Assembly (NCBI GenBank): GCA_047616325.1 | Contig: JBLHGN010000137.1 | Span: forward strand, 1 to 9,323 | Length of the DNA: 9,323 nt | Source: JBLHGN01 sp047616325 | Lineage (GTDB): Bacteria; Pseudomonadota; Gammaproteobacteria; Pseudomonadales; Cellvibrionaceae | Direction: 5' to 3' | In this document: positions 5,504-9,323 of the stretch, piece by piece | Numbering within the stretch: the stretch's first letter is position 1 | Layout of the letters: every line of letters begins with the position of its first letter | The notes under the pieces: model-generated | What the model was told of the DNA's origin: nothing | Databases searched by the model: none | The model's input: the letters and a program-made list of their open reading frames with translations, nothing else | Made by a program: the position numbers and the translations under genes

Positions 5504-6469
5504 ATGTTTCCATATATAGTGGCGGATATAGGCGGTACCAACGCACGTTTTGCGCTTGCAACGGGCAAAGACGGTGAGCAATTCACTATTGAGCATATTA
5601 GTATTCTCAGTGGTTCAGACTACGCACGGTTTGCCGATGCGCTGCAAGCGTATATCGATTCTCTCAATGGCATAGCGCCCACCTCAGCGTGTATTGCTAT
5701 TGCCGGCCCGATAAGTGGCGACTTGGTGAAAATGACCAATCTCGACTGGTCATTTTCCAAAAAAGAAATTCAGCATCAATTTGATTTTGATGCTTTTGAC
5801 GTAATTAACGATTTTGCCGCAGTGGCCATTGCCACCAGCCGTCTTACTGATAAAGATTTAATTCCGGTGAAGCCGGGCATTAGAATCGGCAGTGCTAACA
5901 AAGCCATTTTGGGGCCAGGTACTGGTCTGGGGGTGGCGGGGCTTGCCCATCACGGCATTTCGTGGCTTCCTATTCCCAGCGAGGGAGGGCACGTTAATAT
6001 GGCGCCGGCAACGGCTTTTGAGTGCGATGTAATTGCTGCGGGTATCAAGCGTTTCGGTCATGTGTCGGCCGAAGTGTTTATATCTGGCCCCGGTCTGGTA
6101 AATTTGTATCAGTGTGTTTGTGATGTGCGTGGGGTAAGCCCCGCCGCCTTGGAGCCCAAACATGTCACAGCAGCGGCTTTGGATGGCTCGGACGACCAGT
6201 GTCGCGAGGCGCTGGAAACTTTTTGCTGTTTCTTAGGCACCATATCGGGAAATTTGGTGCTCACTTATGGCGCTAAAGGGGGTGTGTATTTAGCGGGGGG
6301 AATTCTACCGCGGTTTATGGACTTTTTTCGAGCTAGCGGCTTTATCGAGCGCTTCTCTAATAAGGGTGTTATGAGTCACTACGTGGCCGATGTTCCCGTA
6401 AGTCTTATCAACTACGATCAAACGGCATTTTTGGGCGCCGCCACATGGTTGGATCAAATCAGCGGCTAG
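5504..6469 (+). CDS. glk: Glucokinase (ATP-dependent, bacterial Glk family)
   Basis: The 321-residue protein equals E. coli Glk in length. It phosphorylates glucose to glucose 6-phosphate with ATP in the cytoplasm, feeding glycolysis or Entner-Doudoroff. All family signatures are present: the phosphate loop DIGGTNARFAL at 8-18, AIAGPISGD at 65-73, the catalytic Asp103 in INDFAA, the glycine loop LGPGTGLG at 136-143, the glucose-binding Glu160 and His163 in PSEGGHVN, Glu190 just before ISGPGLVNLY, and the adenine-side GGVYLAGGILPRF at 259-271. The ATG has an AAAGGG ribosome binding site (5491-5496) 7 bases upstream. It is transcribed divergently from the response regulator. The next gene begins 74 bases later past two hairpins, so glk may be monocistronic. 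No zwf, edd or pgl genes are adjacent, unlike some glk loci. Identification is firm. Confidence 0.96.
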   Translation: MFPYIVADIGGTNARFALATGKDGEQFTIEHISILSGSDYARFADALQAYIDSLNGIAPTSACIAIAGPISGDLVKMTNLDWSFSKKEIQHQFDFDAFDVINDFAAVAIATSRLTDKDLIPVKPGIRIGSANKAILGPGTGLGVAGLAHHGISWLPIPSEGGHVNMAPATAFECDVIAAGIKRFGHVSAEVFISGPGLVNLYQCVCDVRGVSPAALEPKHVTAAALDGSDDQCREALETFCCFLGTISGNLVLTYGAKGGVYLAGGILPRFMDFFRASGFIERFSNKGVMSHYVADVPVSLINYDQTAFLGAATWLDQISG

Positions 6470-6488
6470 GGCGTTCTTTTACTATTCG

Positions 6489-6508
6489 CTGAGCTTTTCT
6501 TCGCTCAG
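6489..6508 (+). terminator. Hairpin after glk (weak terminator candidate)
   Basis: CTGAGC and GCTCAG form a perfect 6-bp stem around the loop TTTTCTTC, starting 20 bases after the glk stop. The sequence after it (ATTAAACC) is not a T-run, so intrinsic termination would be inefficient; it may instead protect the mRNA 3' end. Confidence 0.35.
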
Positions 6509-6514
6509 ATTAAA

Positions 6515-6528
6515 CCCCATAGAAGGGG
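6515..6528 (+). other. Second small hairpin CCCC/GGGG before the permease gene
   Basis: CCCC (6515-6518) and GGGG (6525-6528) can pair around a 6-base loop. The GGGG arm belongs to AGAAGGGG, the only Shine-Dalgarno-like sequence upstream of the permease gene, so the hairpin could mask it. The distance to the GTG at 6544 (15 bases) is longer than ideal, which makes the start uncertain. Confidence 0.3.
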
Positions 6529-6543
6529 ATAATCACTTTACCT

Positions 6544-7446
6544 GTGCCCACACTCACCATGAATCATACCCACACAGCGCTATTGGCGCTTTACAGCTCA
6601 GTGGTTTTGTTAGCCCTTAACGGGCTGTTCGCTAAACTAATACCTCTGGATTCCGTTACCATTACAGGGGTGCGAAGTGTAGTCGCCTGCTTTGGGCTAC
6701 TGGTATTAATTCAGCTAAGGCATTCCTCCATTCGTTTGCCCGCATTTAAAACGCTGCTGGGTATATACGGCTTAGGCGTTTTACTTGGCTTGCATTGGAT
6801 CACTTACTTTCAGTCTATGCAGGTATCAACCGTTGCTATAGGTATGTTGACCTTGTTTAGCTATCCGGTGATCACCGTATTGATTGAACCGCTATTTAAG
6901 CGCTCACTGCCCCAATGGCAGGATGTGTGTGCCGCGTTTTTGGTATTTGTGGGAGTGGCTATTATCGCCAGCGATGGCTTGTGGCATTCACAGCGAGTGA
7001 ATAGCGATTCGTCCTTGTTGGTCGGCGCACTCTGGGGCTTATTGTCAGCAGTGTTGTTTGCTGTGCGAAATACGCTGCAAAAATATTGTTTTCACGCTAC
7101 CAATTCTGCCAGCTTAATTGCCCATCAAGTATTTGCCGTTTCAATAATGTTGTTGCCCTTTGTCGATATTGCTTCGTTGGGGCGAATGCCATTTGAGGGA
7201 TGGACACTGATTATTGTGCTGGGTTTGGTTTCTACCGCTGCGGCGCACAGCTTTTTATCTATGAGCCTGAAATATCTCGACGCCAAATCAGTGGCAATGA
7301 TCAGTTGCTCTACACCGGTGGTTGGTGGGTTTTTTGCCTGGTTACTGCTGGGGGAGAAGCCCCCGATCGTGGTATATTTTGGCGGTGCATTGATATTGTC
7401 TGTTGCCATCTACGAATCATTAAAACAAAAAACCAAATATGCCTAA
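6544..7446 (+). CDS. EamA/DMT-superfamily permease (10 membrane segments)
   Basis: This 300-residue inner-membrane protein has about ten hydrophobic helices arranged as two EamA repeats (residues ~12-144 and ~155-292). The first repeat has HWITYFQSM followed by STVAIGMLTLFSYPV, the second AAHSFLSMSLKYL followed by STPVVGGFFAWLLLGEKP; both are typical of drug/metabolite exporters of this superfamily. The substrate cannot be inferred; relatives export amino acids, nucleosides or other small metabolites. The start is taken as GTG 6544, but ATG at 6559 is an alternative: neither has a well-spaced ribosome binding site, and an in-frame TAG at 6520 limits extension upstream. The stop overlaps the next gene by 8 bases (ATGCCTAA), so the two are very likely co-transcribed and translationally coupled. 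Confidence 0.88.
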   Translation: MPTLTMNHTHTALLALYSSVVLLALNGLFAKLIPLDSVTITGVRSVVACFGLLVLIQLRHSSIRLPAFKTLLGIYGLGVLLGLHWITYFQSMQVSTVAIGMLTLFSYPVITVLIEPLFKRSLPQWQDVCAAFLVFVGVAIIASDGLWHSQRVNSDSSLLVGALWGLLSAVLFAVRNTLQKYCFHATNSASLIAHQVFAVSIMLLPFVDIASLGRMPFEGWTLIIVLGLVSTAAAHSFLSMSLKYLDAKSVAMISCSTPVVGGFFAWLLLGEKPPIVVYFGGALILSVAIYESLKQKTKYA

Positions 7447-7870
7447 AAATAGTACAACAAAAAAGATAGATCGCACTTTGGAAGAGTCTTCGAAGGCCAT
7501 TGATGATTTGAAATTGAGCATGGTCGAGAGTGTTGAGCAGATTCCATCAAATACCCTCAAAATGGAAAAACGCTTACACGACCTGCAAAATGAACTGGAC
7601 TCCATTAGCGGTAAAATGCTGGCCTATAAGCTACGCCGTTTGGCAGATTCAAAAATATTGCAGTCGCTTAATTCTTTTTCGGCAAAAAAGCACTCAGTTA
7701 AAAGTGAGGCTACTCAGGAGTCTCTGTGTGATGTGGCTAAGAGCCCGTCGCATGCTTCAAGCACCTTTCGATGTAAATCCGACCTTGACCAATGTCTTGT
7801 CGGCGCCAACACCGCGCTGGAAAAAGCACTGTGCTACGCGCTATTTATTCGCTGCGCAATAAAGGGATAA
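7439..7870 (+). CDS. Unrecognised 143-residue protein with coiled-coil N-half and four-cysteine tail
   Basis: I do not recognise this family. Residues ~10-75 are charged and heptad-like (EESSKAIDDLKLSMVESVEQ, then MEKRLHDLQNELDSISGKM), suggesting an amphipathic helix or coiled coil. A Ser/Lys-rich linker follows. The C-terminal part has cysteines at 112, 119, 132 and 139, spaced C-x6-C-x12-C-x6-C, plus one at 97. The segment from 117 to 141 is probably helical, and CYALFIRCAIKG is hydrophobic enough for membrane or partner contact. There is no signal peptide or clear transmembrane helix. The ATG overlaps the permease stop by 8 bases and lacks its own Shine-Dalgarno, while the antiporter gene begins 4 bases after its stop. 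This packing argues that it is a real gene in an operon, perhaps an accessory of the Kef-type antiporter. It is not like the flavodoxin-fold KefF/KefG. Function unknown. Confidence 0.7.
   Translation: MPKNSTTKKIDRTLEESSKAIDDLKLSMVESVEQIPSNTLKMEKRLHDLQNELDSISGKMLAYKLRRLADSKILQSLNSFSAKKHSVKSEATQESLCDVAKSPSHASSTFRCKSDLDQCLVGANTALEKALCYALFIRCAIKG
7861..7867 (+). promoter_or_regulatory. Ribosome binding site of the Kef-type antiporter gene
   Basis: AAAGGGA lies 7 bases before ATG 7875 and sits inside the last codons of the preceding gene. It supports ATG 7875 as the start and coupling of the two genes. Confidence 0.6.
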
Positions 7871-7874
7871 ACCT

Positions 7875-9323
7875 ATGGATCACACTGGCTTACACAACGC
7901 ACTGGCCTATCTCGCGGCGGGCGTTATTGCCGTGCCTATATTTCGTAAGTTGGGGCTGGGGTCTATTCTCGGTTATTTAGCGGCGGGGGCAATTATTGGC
8001 CCACAGGGCTTGCATCTTATTGAGCATCCAGAAGAGGCCATGCACCTGGCCGAATTCGGTGTGGTTATGTTGCTGTTTATTATTGGCCTAGAGCTCAAGC
8101 CCGAAAAATTATGGGACATGCGGGTACAAATTGGCGTGCTCGGTGTCGGGCAACTTATTATTAGTGCCCTGTTAATAGCCGCCGTCGTATATTCAATATT
8201 CACCGCCACGTGGCAAGTAACACTATTAATTGGTTTAACTCTGGGTTTGTCGTCTACGGCGTTTGCGGTGCAATTGATGGACGAACACGGCATTATGGGC
8301 GGGGCCTTAGGGCGTAAAGGTTTTGCCATATTATTGTTGCAGGATATGGCCGTCATTCCTATTTTATTGTTGGTTAGTGCCTGGGCGCCGTCGGCGGTTG
8401 GTGACGATATTAAGCACGCACTACCCTGGTGGGCGGGCCCTATCGCCGTTATTGCCGTGTTGTTGGTGGGTCGATTTCTCGTCAACCCCTTGCTCAAGCT
8501 AGTCGCGCAAAGCGGCAGTCGAGAGATTCTTACCGCGGCGGCACTATTAATAGTAATGGGGGCGGCTATCTTGATGCTCTCGGTAGAATTGTCCATGGGT
8601 ATGGGCGCATTTCTCGCTGGTATTATTCTCGCTAACTCCAGCTTTCGCCACCAACTTGAAGCCGATATAGAGCCTTTTAAAGGATTGTTATTGGGCTTGT
8701 TTTTTATTGCCGTGGGCATGACGCTAGACCTTGCGCTATTTGTCTCGAAACCTCTGATAATTTTGGCCTTGGCATTTGCGCTAATGGCAATAAAAACCTT
8801 GGTGGTTATGGTTTTGGTTCGTGTGCGCCAATGCAATTGGAAGGAGGGTATTTTACTTGGCCTTATGTTGTCGCAGGGTGGTGAATTTGCCTTTGTGGTA
8901 ATGACTAAGGCGGTGGGCTTGTCCTTGGTAGATCAGTCATTGGCTTCGCATTTAGTGCTTGTGGTGGGCATCTCCATGGCACTTACTGCGCCGATGGTGA
9001 TGTTGTTCAAGTGGTACCTCAAACACGTAGCAGCAAGCGCTAAAGATCAAGGTCGCGAATACGATACGGCGATAGATGGCGAGCCTGAAGTGGTGGTAGC
9101 GGGTTTTGGGCGATTTGGTCAGATTGTAGGGCGAATATTGGCGGCCAATAATATCCATTTTACCGCCTTAGATAAAGATGCCAAACACGTCGATTTTGTG
9201 AAAAAGTTTGGCAATAAAATATTTTTTGGCGACGCGTTACGCATGGATCTACTGGAGGCCGCTGGGCTGAATCACGCGCGCATATTAGTGGTTGCCGGTT
9301 CCAATTCGGAGCAATCGATAGAT
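7875..9323 (+). CDS. KefB/KefC-like K+/H+ antiporter, CPA2 family (3' end cut by window)
   Basis: The frame is open from ATG 7875 to the last base, giving 483 residues of a protein usually ~600-650 long. Residues ~5-385 are the CPA2 exchanger membrane domain. GLGSILGYLAAGAIIGP is at 27-43. LFIIGLEL and LLQDMAVIP follow, the latter with Asp157 in the place of the conserved ion-site aspartate. HQLEADIEPFKGLLLGLFF is at 259-277, almost the E. coli KefC regulatory loop and following helix. A cytoplasmic RCK/TrkA-N nucleotide-binding domain begins at ~404 with the Rossmann motif GFGRFGQIVGR (410-420), then FGDALRMDLLEAAG. E. coli KefB/KefC release K+ when glutathione adducts bind this domain, protecting against electrophiles. 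The loop and Rossmann similarity suggest comparable gating, but the rest of the domain is off the window. KefB and KefC cannot be told apart here. The gene starts 4 bases after the Cys-rich orphan. No KefF/KefG-type gene is adjacent upstream. Confidence 0.93.
   Translation, partial: MDHTGLHNALAYLAAGVIAVPIFRKLGLGSILGYLAAGAIIGPQGLHLIEHPEEAMHLAEFGVVMLLFIIGLELKPEKLWDMRVQIGVLGVGQLIISALLIAAVVYSIFTATWQVTLLIGLTLGLSSTAFAVQLMDEHGIMGGALGRKGFAILLLQDMAVIPILLLVSAWAPSAVGDDIKHALPWWAGPIAVIAVLLVGRFLVNPLLKLVAQSGSREILTAAALLIVMGAAILMLSVELSMGMGAFLAGIILANSSFRHQLEADIEPFKGLLLGLFFIAVGMTLDLALFVSKPLIILALAFALMAIKTLVVMVLVRVRQCNWKEGILLGLMLSQGGEFAFVVMTKAVGLSLVDQSLASHLVLVVGISMALTAPMVMLFKWYLKHVAASAKDQGREYDTAIDGEPEVVVAGFGRFGQIVGRILAANNIHFTALDKDAKHVDFVKKFGNKIFFGDALRMDLLEAAGLNHARILVVAGSNSEQSID

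Noticed and set aside
5313..5561. 82-codon minus-strand frame before and into glk
   Set aside because: It overlaps the start of glk, has no clear ribosome binding site and is rich in Leu, Tyr and Ser as expected from antisense AT-rich intergenic DNA. A real small protein cannot be fully excluded.
7530..7862. 110-codon plus-strand frame in a second register of the orphan gene
   Set aside because: It has no ribosome binding site and no operon fit; the 143-codon frame begins at the permease stop and ends at the antiporter start.
7973..8836. 287-codon minus-strand open frame
   Set aside because: It lies wholly antisense to the clear Kef-type antiporter, has biased composition (runs of Asn, Thr, Ser, Pro) and shows no recognisable domain.

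Overview
The window looks like chromosomal DNA of a marine-type gammaproteobacterium, plausibly in or near the Cellvibrionaceae (Teredinibacter/Saccharophagus relatives). Base composition is moderate, every strong gene is a gammaproteobacterial type, and the two-component pair resembles the PdsR/PdsS family found mostly in marine proteobacteria. The genus is inferred and was not tested. There is no insertion sequence, phage gene, tRNA, rRNA or CRISPR array. Two genes are cut by the window edges: the first at its 5' end, the last at its 3' end.

Positions 1-2051 hold two convergent genes. On the plus strand is a secreted zinc hydrolase of the AstE/AspA (M14-like) group. It carries a signal peptide, whose start codon lies left of the window, and long acidic extensions around the catalytic core. 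On the minus strand is rpsT (ribosomal protein S20), with a GTG start, a near-consensus sigma-70 promoter and a structured leader.

Positions 2223-5071 (minus strand) hold a response regulator followed by a membrane sensor histidine kinase. Both match my memory of PdsR/PdsS, the regulatory pair of the 'proteobacterial dedicated sortase' system. No sortase, LPXTG target or PdsO is present in the window. The periplasmic part of the kinase contains what looks like a CBM9-type beta-sandwich, so the sensor may read a carbohydrate or envelope glycan.

Positions 5072-5503 form a 432-base divergent intergenic region with several short inverted and direct repeats and no credible gene. Positions 5504-9323 (plus strand) hold glucokinase (glk), then a tightly packed group: an EamA/DMT-type permease, an unrecognised 143-residue protein overlapping it by 8 bases and carrying a symmetric four-cysteine tail, and a KefB/KefC-like K+/H+ antiporter starting 4 bases later. 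That packing suggests co-translation and a possible link between the unknown protein and the antiporter.

The best candidates for something not yet described are the CBM9-like sensor module in an apparently sortase-less PdsRS pair, and the small Cys-rich protein coupled to the Kef-type antiporter.
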